Position numbers and translations under genes: made by a program. Under the pieces are notes generated by a model that had not been told where the DNA came from, did no database searches, and saw only the letters and a list, made by a program, of their open reading frames with translations. This document shows, piece by piece, positions 8,945 to 19,615 of a DNA stretch of 64,000 nucleotides; position 1 is the stretch's first letter; every line of letters starts with the position of its first letter. The stretch spans positions 175,908,672 through 175,972,671 of the forward strand of contig NC_090322.1 in assembly GCF_040869045.1 (NCBI RefSeq), written 5' to 3'. Origin of the DNA: Eurosta solidaginis (lineage: Eukaryota; Arthropoda; Insecta; Diptera; Tephritidae).

Positions 8945-10489
8945 TGTTGGCTTTCTAAGAATAAAACGGTTTCTAAAGTATTTTTTCCATTCTTTTCGAA
9001 TATAAATATAAAAATTTTTTTTTTGATTTTTTTTCAAAGAGGGGCATTTTTCATATTTTTATTTTTATTTTTAAATAAAAGCTTGATATTTTTCCTTTAA
9101 AATGATACCTATTTTATTTTGGCACGCGAAAATTTCTCTAATACAATAATTTTTAAAATGTCTTTAAAATCAGTTCTTGAAGATTTTTCTATATCTTTAT
9201 CCTCATGAACTGATTTTAAAGACATTTTAAAAATTATTGTATTAAAGAAATTTTCGCGTGCCAAAATAAAATAGGTATCATTTTAAAGGAAAAATATCAA
9301 GCTTTTATTTAAAAATTAAAATAAAAATATGAAAAATGCCCCTCTTAAAAAAATTAAAAAAAATTTTTTTTTAATAAAATTTTTACTAAAACTTTTCTAA
9401 AAAATTTGTTTATATTTATATTCGAAAAGAATGGAAAAAATACTTTAGAAACCGTTTTATTCATTTCTTCTTAGAAAGCCAATTACACGACTTATGATTT
9501 ATAGAAAAAAGGCTTCCACAAAAAAAAATTGAGAATTCAGACGCGTATATCTCCGTAACCATCCAAAATTTAGGAGCGAACTTAAGTGAAATTAACACTA
9601 CTATATAGCACAGCAATTTCACCATATTCCATTGCCATTCAGCTCCGATGAAGCTTTTTAAGTGGAACGGTTGATATACTTTACCCCATATATAACATTT
9701 TGGAAAACACAAAAAACCTCATTATTTAGTAAATAATACACCTGGAATGTTGAAATTTGACGAGTGGAATGATATTGAGACTCTTGATAAAAATTTGAAA
9801 ACTTTAAAATGGGCGTGGCACCGCCCACTTGCGATAAAATCAATTTTACAAATATTATTAATCATAAATCAAAAATCGTTAAACCTATCGTAACAAAATT
9901 CGGCAGAGAGGTTGCCTTTACTATAAGGAAAGCATTGGAGAAAAATTAACGAAATCGGTTAAGGACCACGCCCACTTTTATATAAAAGATTTTTAAAAGG
10001 GTCGTAGACGAAAATAATAAGCTATATCTTAGCGACAAAAAGCTTTGTATCAATAGAATTTTACTTTCTAAATTGAATTATAACATTAAATTGGAAAACA
10101 CTAAAATTTTGGAAAATGGGTGTGGCACCGCCCCTTTTATGACTAAGCAATTTTCTATGTTTCGGGAGCCATAACTCGAAGAAAAATTAACATATCGTAA
10201 TGAAATTGTGTACGCATATTTTCCTTATAGCAGAAATATTTCTAGTGAAAATGGACGGGATCGGTTAAAGACCACGGCAACTTAGATATAAAACAAGTTT
10301 AAAAGGGTCGTAGACTAGAATAATAAGATATAACTTAGCAAAAAATAGTTTTGAATAAATGATATTTCACTTATCAAGTTTTATTGTAAGAGGAAATGGG
10401 GACACATTTTTTTTAAAGGGGCGGTGCCACGTGTTATGTAGAAAAGTAATTTATCTGAAATGAAATGTACAATTGACACCTTTACTTGT

Positions 10490-10646
10490 TATCTTTACAA
10501 TTTCCTCTTTTCAAACAAAACAAAATTTAATTGGCTTCTTAATTTTACAAGTCCAAATATTACTATTCCTTTTACTTTCACAATAAAAACCAAATAAAAC
10601 TAAACATTTTACTGATTTGCCACTTTGAAAATAAAAGCAAATCATT
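10490..10646 (+). repeat. AT-rich minisatellite, middle part, ending in RTE target site
   Basis: ACTTTCACAATAAAAACCAAA-type units identical in style to 7430-7900 and 14044-14960. The last ten bases, GCAAATCATT at 10637-10646, are the left TSD of RTE copy 2. Confidence 0.7.
10637..10646 (+). repeat. Target-site duplication, left copy, of RTE copy 2
   Basis: GCAAATCATT, repeated at 14034-14043 on the other side of the element. Confidence 0.85.
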
Positions 10647-13600
10647 ACTTACTTACTTAATTGGCGCTTAACCGTCTAAACGGTTATGGCCGTCCAACAA
10701 GGCGCGCCAGTCGCTCCTTCGCTCTGCCAACCGGCGCCAATTGGTTACACCAAGGGAGTTTAAATCGTTTTCCACCTGGTCCTTCCAACGGAGTGGGGGC
10801 CGCCCTCTACCTCTGCTTCCATAGGTGGGTTCCGATGGAAACACTTTCTTGGCCGGAGCATCATCTTTCATTCGCATAACATGGCCTAGCCAGCGCAGCC
10901 GCTGCGTTTTAATTCGCTGGACTATGTTGATGTCTGCGTATAGCTCGTACAGCTCATCATTAAATCTTCTTCGGTACTCGCCATCGCCAACGCGTAGAGG
11001 TCCATAAATCTTTCGAAGAACTTTTCTCTCGAACACTCCCAAAGCCGCTTCATCTGCTGTTGTCATGGTCCATGCTTCTGCCCCATATAGCAGGACGGGT
11101 ACGATAAGTGACTTGTAGAGTATGATTTTCGTTCGCCGAGAGAGGACTTTACTTTTCAATTGCCTACCTAGTCCAAAGTAGCATTTATTGGCAAGATTGA
11201 TTCTTCGCTGGATTTCAATGCTGATGTTGTTGCTAGTGTTGATGCTGGTTCCCAAATAAACGAAGTATTTTACTATTTCGAAATTATGGCTGCCAACAGT
11301 AGCGTGGTTGCCAAGGCGCATATGCGCTGACTCTTTGCTCGATGACAGCAGGTACTTCGTTTTGTCCTCATTCACCATCAAACCCATCTTTACCGCTTCT
11401 TTTTCCAGTTTGGAGTAAGCTGAACTAACGGCGCGGGTGTTTAGGCCGATGATATCAATGTCATCAGCATACGCCAGTAATTGCACGCTTTTATAGTATA
11501 TTGTTCCAGTGCGGTTAATTTCTGCAGCTAGTATAATTTTCTCCAGCATCAAATTAAAGAAATCGCACGATAGGGGATCACCCTGTCTGAAACCTCGTTC
11601 AGTTTCGAACGGCTCGGAGAGGTCCTTCCCAATTCTGACTGAGCTGATGGTGTTGCTCAATGTCATTTTGCGCAGCCGTATAAGTTTTGCGGGGAAACCA
11701 AATCAGACATAGCGGCGTATAAGCAGCTCCTTTTCGTGCTGTCGAAGGCGGCTTTAAAGTCGACGAAGAGGTGATGTGTGTCGATTCTTTTTTCACGGGT
11801 TTTTTCCAAGATTTGGCGCATTGTGGAAATCTGGTCGATGGTAGATTTACCAGGTCTGAAGCCGCACTGATAAGGTCCAATCAGCCGGTTCACGGTGAGC
11901 TTCAATCTTTCGCACAATACACTTGAAAGGACCTTATATGCGATATTAAGAAGGCTGATTCCACGATAGTTGGTGCATTTTGCAGTATCCCCCTTCTTGT
12001 GGACTGGACAAAGAACACTTAGATTCCAACCGTCGGGCATGCACTCTTCCGCCCATACTTTGCTAAGAAGCTGCTCCATGCGCCTTACCAACTCCTCGCC
12101 GCCGTACTTGAATAGCTCCGCAGGCAATCCATCAGCGCCCACGGCCTTGTTGTTTTTCAATCTGGTTATCGCCATTCTAATTTCGTCATAATCGAGTGGG
12201 GCACATTAATTCCATCTTCATCGATTGCGGGATCGGGTTCTTTATCTCTGCGCGCTGAATTGCTGCCTCCATTTAGGAGAACAGAGAAGTGTTCCCTCCA
12301 TAATCTAAGCACTCTCTGAACTTCAGTTACAAGGTAGCCGTTTTCGTTCCTACAGGAGTTTGCCCCGGTCTTAAAACCTTCCGTCTGTCGCCGTATTTTT
12401 TGGTAAAATTTTCGGGCGTTATTCCTGGTGGCTAGCAGCTCGCACTCACGCCTTTCTGCTTCTGCTTTTTTCTTCCTGAAAAGGCGTCTCGCTTCCTTTT
12501 TCAACTCACGATAGCGTTCACACACTCCTCTTGTCGCACTCGCTTTTAACGTAGCCCTGTAGGCAGCGTCTTTTCCTTCAGTTGCAACGCGGCATTCTTC
12601 ATCGTACCAGTTGTTTTTTCGTGGTCGCCGGTAACCAATTTTTTCCTCGGCGGTAGTACGAAGTGCTTTGGAAATATGCTCCCACTGCTCCTGTATTCCT
12701 TCAGGATGAGTTGTGCTCTCAGAGAGCAGGTGTGAGAGTCGAGTTGCGAAATCATTGGCAGTCTGTTGTGATTGAAGCTTTTCGACGTCTAGCTTCCCTT
12801 GTGTTTTTTGTTCCTTGGTTTTAGCCGCGTTGAGGCGGGTGCGTATTTTGGCTGCAAGGAGATAATGGTCCGAGTCGATGTTAGGTCCTCGGATCGTGCG
12901 CACATCTAAAACACTGGAGGCATGCCGTCCGTCTATCACAACGATCTGATTGCGAGTATTTCGATGAGGAGAGAGCCATGAAGCTTCATGTATCTTTTTA
13001 TGCATGAACCTCGTGCTGGATATGACCATGTTTCGAGTCAATCAGCCTCAGTCCGTTAGGAGAAGTTTCATTGTGTAGGCTGAACTTTCCGATTGTAGGG
13101 CCAAAAACACCTTCTTTGCCCACCCTGGCGTTAAAGTCACCAAGCACGACTTTTATATCGTGACGGGGCAGAGCTCGTATGTGCGTTCTAATTGTTCATA
13201 AAAAGTGTCTTTCACCTCATCGTCTTTCTCCTCTGTCGGCGCATGGGCGCAGATGAATGATATATTAAAAAATTTTGCTTTTATTCGGATAGCGGCGAGA
13301 CGTTCGTCCACAGGTGTGAACGCCAGAACTTGGCGACAAAGTCTCTCTCCCACCACGAATCCGACGCCGAAACTGCGCTTATTCGTATGGCCACTCCAAT
13401 ATATGTCACAATTTTTGATCTTCTTTCTCCCTTGTTTCGTCCAACGCATTTCTTGGATGGCGGTGATGTGAAATTTTGCTTTGACGAGGACATCAACCAG
13501 CCGGGCATCTGCACCAATCCCATTCAGAGAGCGGACGTTCCAGGTGCATGCCCTCAATTCATTGTCCTTCAAACGTTTGCCATGGTCGTCATCAATAGAG

Positions 13601-14033
13601 AGTGTATTTATCCGAGGCTTGTTGTTATATTTCATTGGAGTATGGTTTTACGTGGCGGGTCCCAAGCCCAGCGCACAACCCGCTCAGCGGGGGTGAAAAT
13701 ATTACTTGGCACGTTTATATAGCGAGCCGCTTGCTCCAAGACAGCGGCCCGCTTGCAGCCGCACCTAGAGGTGTACAGACGCTGCCGATGAGATCTCCCC
13801 CGCCTAGCCCTTAAACCGATTATGTCAGAGTGGCCTAGCCAGATTGTCGCCTTCTCACATTAGCTTACCGCTAAACGGATGTTTAGCGGCTACCCAGAGG
13901 ATATTTGGCCGCAAGTGACCGGCAGTAGTGAGCTGCTTTAACCGCATGCAAAAGAATCGCTCTGGCCATTCCCAGGTGAATGGCGGTCAGAAGCTTTCCC
14001 CACTTTCGTGGACTTCTACACACGGCCCCACCC
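10647..14033 (-). mobile_element. RTE-like LINE, copy 2, full length
   Basis: 3387-bp copy of the same family as 327-3262, in the opposite orientation and closely similar throughout. It has a perfect 10-bp TSD. On the - strand it begins GGGTGGGGCCGTGTG, has a ~400-nt leader, the complete endonuclease plus RT region, and ends in a 3-unit AAGT tail directly after the stop codon. It is inserted in the AT-rich minisatellite. It gives the reference length for the family in this window. All structural parts are present, but several small indels break the frame. Confidence 0.92.
10668..13635 (-). pseudogene. RTE-like endonuclease + reverse transcriptase with four frame breaks
   Basis: Starts at the ATG at 13635. 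The endonuclease has CTWNVRSL and the catalytic-glutamate block IQEMRW near its start, and GDFNARVGKEG further on. Breaks inferred by comparison with copy 1 and by family pattern: a 1-nt loss in a C-run at about 13166 (premature stop at 13153); an 11-bp loss near 13035; a 1-nt loss near 12195; a 1-nt loss near 11705. The pieces are 13153-13635, 12166-13041, 11663-12175 and 10668-11666. RT motifs FVDFKAAFDS, GFRQGDPLS and YADD are all encoded. Copy 1 is intact at the last two of these breaks. Confidence 0.88.
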
Positions 14034-14043
14034 GCAAATCATT
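14034..14043 (+). repeat. Target-site duplication, right copy, of RTE copy 2
   Basis: GCAAATCATT, identical to 10637-10646, adjoining the 5' end of the element. Confidence 0.85.
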
Positions 14044-14960
14044 GCCTGTACAAAAAAGTAAAAAATTTACTGTTTCTATTACCCTAACAGTAAAAATCAA
14101 AGTTTAGCTTTTAATTTTATTTGAACAAGAAAAGTCTAAATTTTACTGTTTTTTTACAATAACAGCCAAAATTTTACTATTTTACATTAATGTTTTTTTT
14201 TTTTAGAAATGAAAAGTAAAAGTTTTATTGGTTTTTTTATTTTTACAATAAAAGTGAAAATCTTACTATTTCTTTTACTTTTACTATAAAAACTAAAATA
14301 TTGCTGTTTTTCGTTTCTCAACAATAAAAGTCAAAGTTTTATTTAATAAATAATATAAAACTTTACTTTATTTAATGAATAAAATATAACTTTATCACTA
14401 CTACTTTTTAAGATAAATCACAATAAAGGTCAGATTTTCCTATTTCTTCTATTTTTATAATAAATGCCAAAATTTTACCGTTTATTTTATTTTAACAGTA
14501 AAACTTATAACAATTTTACTGATTTTTTACTTTTACAATAAATGTCAACATTTTATTATTGTTTATTTTATTTTAACAACGAGTGGTGAAATATTACTGG
14601 AATTTTGCCTTTATAATAAAATTCAAAATTTTTCTGTTTTCTTCTTTTACTACAGAATCCAAAATTTTATTGGCTATTTTACTTTTTTAAAAAAGTAAAA
14701 TTTTTACTATTCCTTTACTTTTACTAAAAACAAAAATGTTGCTATTTAACAGTAAAAAGCCAAATTTTTTTTATTCACAATAAATACCAAATGTTTACTG
14801 TTTATTTTATTTTAACAGTAAAATTTATAATATTACTAGATCTAAACTTTTGCAATAAAAGTTAACATTTTATCAATTTTTATTTTATTTTAACAACGAA
14901 TTGTGAAATTTTACTGGACTTTTATCTTTACAATAAACTTCAAAATTTTACTTGTTTTTA
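14044..14960 (+). repeat. AT-rich minisatellite, right part
   Basis: About 18-20 degenerate units of the ~45-50-bp TTTTACTG...TTTTACAATAAAA...CAAAA repeat. Continuous with 10490-10646 once the RTE insertion is removed. Confidence 0.7.
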
Positions 14961-14970
14961 AAAATTATCG

Positions 14971-15257
14971 GATAAAAAATTGATCCGATAATAGGCTAAC
15001 TATATGGTTTTGAGGTCGCTGAACATGATGCCGTTTTTGGAGTTTTCTAGAAAAAAGGGAGCGATGAAGCACCTCCAGTGAGTCGTGAGTTTTATTTTAG
15101 CATTCAAAGTGATAATTTCCTATTTTTTGTACATTGTTTGTCAATTGTTCGTGATTTTTGCGAGATATATTGGTTGTAGAGAAAAACTAATACCGGCATC
15201 GTGTTCAGCGACCTCAAAACCACAGAGTTAGGCTATTATCGTATCAATTTTTTTATC
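14971..15257. mobile_element. MITE with ~60-bp terminal inverted repeats
   Basis: The left arm contains GATAAAAAATTGATCCGATA, TAATAGGCTAACT, GTTTTGAGGTCGCTGAACAT and GATGCCG. The right arm at about 15193-15257 is its reverse complement with few changes (CGGCATCGTGTTCAGCGACC ... TTTTTATC). No ORF. Superfamily unknown. Confidence 0.75.
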
Positions 15258-15469
15258 AACTATCCCCGCCTTCTCTGCAAGGAAGCTCTAAAATGGAGTC
15301 GTAAAAAACAGACATTCGCTACGGGTAAATTTTCGAGATTCGCCTCCAAACTCTGGGAAATGACTTCTGAGACCTATTCGAAGGTTTTTAGCATCAGCAT
15401 TGTCAAAAAAGACATGATGCAAAATCGGGTCAGTCTAATGTATTCACACAATTCTTTAATGTAAGTATT
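15258..15469 (+). other. Short open stretch, not recognised
   Basis: A frame running from the MITE through about 15464 is open (AFATGKFSRFASKLWEMTSE-like text), but it overlaps the MITE arm and matches no family I know. Treated as non-coding. Confidence 0.25.
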
Positions 15470-15876
15470 TAGTGATGGAACTTTTAGAAAAAGTATCGAT
15501 ACCGGTACTCATACTCGGATCAAAATATCGATGCTAGTACTCATACTCACTAAAAGGTATCGAGTATACTCGATCCAAGTGAGTACTTCGGAGCTGTTAT
15601 CAAAAGTGAAGAATCTTCTTTCAAATAGTCGGTTTAAGCTAAGTGCAGAGCTTTTATCGCATCGTCGACGATCTCAGTTTATGCTCAAGTAATGCTGTTA
15701 ATGGACTGAACTTTTGTGATCTTAAAAATGTAGACCAAAGTACTTGGTAAAGTATCGGGGAAAAGTATCGATACTTTACTCAGTACTTGGAAAAAAGCAT
15801 CGAGTACGTAATACTCGAGTATTTTTTGAAAAAGTATCCATACTACTCACTCAGTACCCGCATCGTTCTATCACTA
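15470..15876. mobile_element. hAT-like MITE with GAGTAC clusters
   Basis: Ends TAGTGATGGAAC (15470) and GTTCTATCACTA (15865-15876) form an imperfect 12-bp TIR of the hAT type. Many copies of GTACTC/GAGTAC and AGTATCGATAC words crowd both ends. Sub-terminal repeats of this kind are transposase-binding sites in hAT elements. No 8-bp TSD could be found, and no ORF. Confidence 0.55.
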
Positions 15877-15879
15877 CTG

Positions 15880-16490
15880 ATATCTCTCTCTGGTTAACAT
15901 TTTTCTCCCTCTACCTTTCCCTTTCTGCCTATCCCTCCACTCCTCCGTACCTTTCCCTGTTCCTTATCCTCGCATTTACCTTTTTTGCCTTATGTCGAAA
16001 ATATTAATTTTATAAAAAAAACTTTGCTTACTAACAAATTTATACACACATACACAGTTTCAATTCAGTTTGTTGATAACTTCTTCCACTAAACTGTGTC
16101 AAACGAAACATGTTATTTATTTTAACAAACAAAAATTCATATGGCATTAAGCACAATATCACCTGCTGTCAACAATCAGTCATTCAAGCGATAAAACCAT
16201 CAACGAAACATAATTAAACATACATTTATGAAAGCAACGTCAACTTAAAAAATTTGAAAAAAAAAAAATCAAAATAGATAAGTATTTAACCAACGCAATT
16301 TACATTTGCAAGTAACAAATGATTTCAAGTTTCACTCTATGCGAAGGGCTTATAGCTTTATTTTGTATACGAAAGAAAAGCTGCAACAGCCTTAGAAACA
16401 AAAAAAAAATTAATGTAAAGTTTGATAGAACCATAACTTTCACTGAACGAAAACTATAAAAATGCATACTCAAAAAAAGTCAGAAAACTC
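15880..16490. other. AT-rich spacer
   Basis: Pyrimidine-rich tract at 15890-15990 followed by AT-rich sequence. No gene or element recognised. Confidence 0.35.
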
Positions 16491-16690
16491 TAAATAAAAA
16501 GTTTGAAATATTTTAATTTAAATATTTTTAATTTCTCGAATTTTCGATTTTGTTGAAAATGCTTTTAAGATTGCTTTGCATAGTTTCAGTTACAAAGTTG
16601 ATAGAAATTTCCTCTTAAACTGTCGATAATAAGAAAAAAGAAGAACTAAGTTGACGAACTTTTATAAAATATGCCACTGATTTTCGAACT
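16490..16690 (-). repeat. Fragment of the CAGTAGCGAACA foldback family
   Basis: The phrases ATAGTTTCAGTTACAAAGTT, CTTAAACTGTCGATAATAAG and GCCACTG resemble 49440-49590, and on the other strand 57225-57400. Truncated at both ends. Confidence 0.5.
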
Positions 16691-17000
16691 TATTTTAGAA
16701 CATGTCTGCATTACTGTTTTTACAATTATTACAGTTTATCCCAGCAGTTTCTACCAAAACAAAAAATGAATAATTTGACTTTATTTGAAGTACATTAATT
16801 ATTTTCTCTTTGTTTCCAGGTAAGTTCCTGAATCGAATTGCACAAACAAAGTTGAATCGAGTAAGATGTAAAAGCGTTACCTCATTTCTCAGAAAACTGT
16901 TGAACAATGTCATATTTCAGAATTGGTTTCAAAAACACCCTATCTCAAAACTTGGTTCAAGAACGCCCTACTTCAGAGTTTTTTCCAAAAACTCATTCAC

Positions 17001-18072
17001 CCCTATTCTGCATTTCGATTACGTCTCCGTTCTACGCTCCGCTTTAATCGAAGTTTGGTATTCTGCATTGCGACGGAATCGTAAAGAGAAGAGGAAGAGC
17101 AAGTGCTTTTTCGAAATCAGCTGTTGGTACGGAAAGTGTGAACATTGGAACAAAATAAATTAAAGAAAATTTGTATAAAACACTGAAAAACGTTTATATT
17201 TTATTATCCACGCCATTTTGTACAAAAAAAAAAGCAATAGAATATATTGCCGCAGTGTTATATTTTTTTGAGTGAAGTGCTTTCATAATTGTAAATGTGT
17301 CTTTGTCGTTCTTTTGGCCAATTCGCGAATATAGTTGACATTTTCTAAATTTTAAGGATGCTAATTTCATTGCACTGGCCTAAAGTACTTTATAAAGGTT
17401 TATTTATTCTTTCCGCAAGGATTGTTTACGTTTTCGCTTCACCTTCCTCTATGCTTTGGCATATAACTGGACCCAACGAACAGACACAAATTATAGCTGT
17501 CTATTATAATGGAATCAATAGCCGCGGCATTATTTATGGAGTTGGAAAGCAACGCATACGAAAATTGCCAGGCGAGAATGGAAAGGCAAATATTGCGAGA
17601 TTTGTGTAATCCATTTGAGATGAGTGACGAATTGTAAGAAATTGAACTTAAAATTGGTGAAGTTAAAGACTTATTTTGTTATTTAGGTTCAAAAAAAACT
17701 TTCGACTTAACAAGGATGCTTTCAAGTATGTGTTAGATACGTTTGCGGGGCAAATACGTCCAAGGACTTCGACATCGACATGTTGTTTTTGACCTGGAAA
17801 CATATAAAAAACAATCATCATCAAGCCTTCTACGTTTCTTAACAAGTTTTACTTACATTTTTGTTAAAATTCTGTTATAAATTAATAAAAAAAAATAAAA
17901 AGAAAATATTTTTCCGCCAACTAATTTGCAACTTAGAAAAACGGAACTACGATCGAAATGCAGAATACAAAAAATCGAACGATTCGAAGTTGGATCGAAA
18001 GAGATTGGAACACAGAATACGAAAATTGCCAAATCGAAAAAATTCCAATCCAAGTCGAAATGCAGAATAGGG
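17001..18072 (+). mobile_element. PIF/Harbinger-like DNA transposon, core deleted
   Basis: Perfect 18-bp TIRs, CCCTATTCTGCATTTCGA at 17001-17018 and its complement at 18055-18072. Partial sub-terminal repeats occur (TATTCTGCATTGCGA at about 17072; TCGAAATGCAGAATAC at about 17955). It carries the 5' exons of a transposase-like gene but no DDE domain, so it is a non-autonomous deletion product of about 1.07 kb. A clear 3-bp TNA TSD was not found. Confidence 0.75.
17509..17792 (+). pseudogene. Harbinger-type transposase N-terminus with an intron
   Basis: Exon 1 (17509-17633) starts MESIAAALFMELESNAYENC and contains RMERQILRDLCNPFEMSDE. A canonical GTAAG...TTATTTAG intron of 53 nt (17634-17686) follows. 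Exon 2 (17687-17792) continues LFKKNFRLNKDAFKYVLDTF, then AGQIRPRT, and hits a TGA. The pattern RDL.NPF..S...F...(F/Y)R..K..F..VL......(R/P)R is the N-terminal region of PIF/Harbinger (HARBI1-like) transposases. The DDE catalytic domain is absent. The clean splice frame implies the remnant is fairly young. Confidence 0.7.
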
Positions 18073-18214
18073 CTGATTATCTGAGCTCAAATTCATTATT
18101 TCATTTTGACAACTTCTGAGATTTGGCGTTTTTGAGACAAATGCTGACATATGGCGTTATTCAAACGTTTTCTGAGATAGGGCTTTTTGAAATGCCTTCC
18201 GAAATAGGTTTATA

Positions 18215-18645
18215 CGAGCCTGACCCGTGCGCATCTTGCGCAACCAATATAAAAGTCTCTTATCAAATATTAACAGTCATCAGTTGTTCTATTAACTTAC
18301 AGCTTGCGCTGCCATATTGCGTATAATAGCAACTGACGTCAATCAATTAAAGCTTACAGCTTGCGCTGCCATCTAGCGTACAATAGCAACTGCCGGTAAT
18401 GCAGTGCAAATATTCACAATAGTGCCATAGTACAAATAGATTTCTTTGCGTGCTCACAATCGATTATTTTTAACAAATTATTTTTATAAAATATAGCTAA
18501 ACAAAAGCACTACGACCAAAATTGCCCAAAGATGGCTAATAGCCCGAATCTCCATCTTTACAACCAACTCTTTATTTATAGATTTGGATTCCAAATAAGA
18601 GCGAAAAAGGGACCCGTACATAAAAACAGCAATTAGAAATAATAT
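18215..18645 (+). repeat. LTR-like fragment, family B, copy 1
   Basis: About 85-90% similar by eye to 33381-33770. TATAAAAG at 18248-18255 is followed 32 nt later by TCAGTTG (18280), an arthropod initiator, so it resembles the promoter half of an LTR whose U3 is mostly missing. It contains an internal duplication of CAGCTTGCGCTGCCAT (about 18300 and 18357). The antisense strand holds a conserved small frame (see findings). The head-to-head LTR pair is inserted at its right end. Confidence 0.6.
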
Positions 18646-18649
18646 ATAT
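18646..18649 (+). repeat. ATAT target duplication flanking the inverted LTR pair
   Basis: ATAT here and at 19616-19619 flanks the two-LTR unit as a whole. Confidence 0.5.
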
Positions 18650-19116
18650 TGTGACGAATACTAGCAACACTAAGGGATACTATCATCTCTAAGCCGATAC
18701 TAAGCAGTTACTTGTATGCACATAACCAAATTAATCATTATGTCTACACATATGTCCATACAAGCAGCGGAGGGCAACGCACAAACACATGAATATATCT
18801 GAGATACTCCCAAAAGTAGGCAATTATTTGTGCAAGTATCACTCACATATACACGCGCATATGAGAAGCTATACACGTGCATCTGTAGTTATAATTTTAT
18901 AGCTGGTAACTAGGTAAATTATGGAAACGCCTAGGATTATGGAACGAGGAAATCGAAGAGTATAAAAGAGCGCAATCTGAGCAATCATGATTCAGTTTGA
19001 TTTAAGCACGCTATCTGTCGAGAAGTAGTAGTGTTATTGTAAAGTACTTGAAAAACGGCCATTTTGCATTATTGAATAGTGGAGTTATTTATTCAACAGT
19101 TTAGTGATAGTTTACA
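18650..19116 (+). mobile_element. LTR-like repeat, family A, + oriented
   Basis: 467 bp from TGTGACGAATAC to ...GTTTACA, so TG...CA ends. TATAAAAG at 18961-18968 and TCAGTT at 18992, a 31-nt spacing typical of TATA plus initiator. This sets the orientation. The 3' part differs from the other copies: it ends GATAGTTTACA instead of running on to AAATTCGTTACA, so it is truncated or a subfamily. It sits head-to-head with the next copy, separated only by GTAT. Confidence 0.6.
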
Positions 19117-19120
19117 GTAT

Positions 19121-19615
19121 TGTAACGAATTTACTGAAATTCCTCTTATTTGCAACCTTCTACTAACGTTCGTATCGCTAAACTGTTGAATAAATAACTC
19201 CAATATTTAATAATGCAAAATGGCCTTTATTAAAGTACTTCACAATAACACTGATACTTCACAACCAATAGCTTGCTTAAATGAAACTGATAGTCGCGCC
19301 TCGACTGTTGCTGCTTTTATACTGTGCGGTTTCCTCGTTCACATATATCTAGGCGCTTCCATTTCCAGAACTTACTAGTTAGTTATCAATTATAAAATTA
19401 TAACTACAGATGCACATGTATAGCTTCTCATATGCGCGTGTATTTGTGAGCGACACTTCCACAATTATAATTGCATGTGTTTGTGCGTCTCCTCTCCGCT
19501 GCACGTACGTACATATGTGTAGCCACAATGATTGATCTATTGATGTGCATACAAGTCACTGCTTAGCATCCCTTAGAGATGACAGCACCCCTTAGTGTTG
19601 CTAATATTCGTAACA
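19121..19615 (-). mobile_element. LTR-like repeat, family A, - oriented
   Basis: 495 bp, TGTAACGAATTTACTG to ...ATTCGTAACA. It is the reverse-oriented partner of 18650-19116. On the - strand there are a TATA-like box, an initiator, and an AATAAAGG polyadenylation-like signal at about 19226-19232. Flanked by GTAT on the left and ATAT on the right, so it lacks its own matching duplication. Confidence 0.6.

Larger units (their letters stand above)
8193..9688. mobile_element. Foldback (long palindrome) element
   Basis: The ends TGGGGTAAAGTATATCAACC (8193) and its complement at 9669-9688 begin inverted arms of about 490 bp. The arms converge on CAGTTC (9171-9176) and GAACTG (9207-9212), leaving a ~30-nt loop. 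TATATA lies on both sides. The left arm carries an extra ~555 bp (8391-8944) that is absent from the right arm. The right arm has its own small extra T/A-rich stretch at about 9370-9410. No ORF belongs to the element. It is a MITE or foldback of unknown superfamily. Confidence 0.8.
7901..10489 (+). mobile_element. DINE-1-like element hosting a foldback element
   Basis: Begins TATACTCAGAGTGC at 7901, with a GTCCGTCCGTCCGTCTGTCC core at 8041-8062. The interior is collinear with 42095-42760, for example ACCACGCCCAC followed by TATATAACATTTTGG. It ends ...TTTACTTG near 10488 and lacks the 3' hairpin, so the last ~60 bp are deleted. A 1.5-kb foldback is inserted at 8193-9688: the 42-kb relative shows the empty site between the ACGCCCAC and ATAACATTTTGG blocks. 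No coding capacity of its own. Confidence 0.75.

Noticed and set aside
16810..17163. 117-codon ORF
   Set aside because: It runs from unrelated spacer into the Harbinger-like TIR; no recognisable protein.
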